The notes below the pieces were generated by a model, which had not been told where the DNA came from, ran no database searches, and saw nothing but the letters and a program-made list of their open reading frames with translations. Positions 63,921 through 64,000 of a stretch of DNA of 64,000 nucleotides are shown here, in pieces. A program made the position numbers and the translations under genes. Numbering within the stretch: the first letter of the stretch is position 1; every line of letters begins with the position of its first letter. The stretch comes from Methylobacillus rhizosphaerae (GTDB taxonomy: Bacteria > Pseudomonadota > Gammaproteobacteria > Burkholderiales > Methylophilaceae). The stretch spans positions 1 through 64,000 of the forward strand of contig NZ_FZOA01000007.1 in NCBI RefSeq assembly GCF_900187985.1, given 5' to 3'.

Positions 63921-64000
63921 CAGCGCTTGAATTTCTTGCTGGTGCTGAGCAGCACTTCATTTTCCGGGAAGGCAGTCAGTGCGGAATCCCAGGTTTTAAC
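63920..64000 (-). CDS. C-terminus of a probable TPR protein (partial)
   Basis: The last 26 residues of a gene enter from the right edge: KTWDSALTAFPENEVLLSTSKKFKR. The W-x2-A-L-x3-P pattern fits the end of a tetratricopeptide protein, which commonly precedes lolB in betaproteobacteria. The stop TGA shares a base with the lolB ATG. Confidence 0.6.
   Translation of the reverse strand, partial: VKTWDSALTAFPENEVLLSTSKKFKR

Overview
The window is a chromosomal segment from a Gram-negative bacterium, most likely a betaproteobacterium of the methylotroph group (Methylophilaceae, for example a Methylobacillus relative). This placement is an inference from gene content and protein style: cbb3 oxidase, two-subunit glycyl-tRNA synthetase, LolB-IspE-tRNA-Gln-Prs-RplY-Pth-YchF order, and the fused siroheme synthase CysG. 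No rRNA or species marker was available to confirm it. Coding density is high and GC content moderate, apart from one AT-rich accessory patch at about 55.9-58.5 kb.

Layout. 0-0.34 kb: the end of an IS3-family insertion sequence. 0.5-4.5 kb: an operon of a TonB-dependent receptor, a secreted Asp-box protein and a periplasmic thioredoxin-like protein. 4.6-5.0 kb: an RDD membrane protein. 5.1-18.5 kb: a sulfur-acquisition and sulfur-starvation island. It contains cysTWA, a degenerate EAL protein and a sulfate-binding protein on the minus strand. Divergent from these is an operon of serine acetyltransferase, a family 2A encapsulin shell (SrpI type) and its cysteine desulfurase cargo with a long disordered N-terminus. 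The island ends with a cupin, oscA-sbp2-DUF2325-mop and an outer-membrane porin. A shared AT-rich palindrome lies upstream of cysT, oscA and the porin gene, suggesting one regulon. 18.7-22.3 kb: cobalamin adenosyltransferase, murI, a zinc-finger protein, ilvE and an OmpW-like protein. 22.5-30.6 kb: ccoNOQP plus ccoG, a FixH/CcoH-like protein and ccoI. 30.8-34.0 kb: two complementary bacterioferritin subunits, bfd, and hmp with nsrR.

34.0-52.8 kb is mostly housekeeping: plsC, gmhB, glyQS, lnt, mscL, corC-ybeY-phoH-miaB, cysG, an EnvZ/OmpR pair, an EF-hand protein, a glycine-zipper lipoprotein, a FemAB/GNAT-like protein and a YbaL/Kef antiporter. 53.0-55.9 kb: sodC, a phospholipase D/cardiolipin synthase-like protein and small unknowns.

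56.0-58.5 kb is the least ordinary stretch. A decayed crcB gene is followed by an array of four same-strand small genes: an ankyrin lipoprotein, two related two-helix membrane proteins and one small soluble protein. Each is followed within about 2-7 nt of its stop codon by a copy of a roughly 120-bp fold-back repeat. A fifth, degenerate copy precedes the first gene. The layout resembles an integron cassette array, but no integrase or canonical attC core is visible, and the array ends beside a tRNA-Met gene. 58.8-64.0 kb is conserved housekeeping again: ychF, pth, rplY, prs, tRNA-Gln, ispE, lolB and the end of a TPR-like gene.

The two systems that most deserve attention are the encapsulin/cysteine desulfurase nanocompartment inside a sulfur-starvation island and the repeat-punctuated small-gene array.
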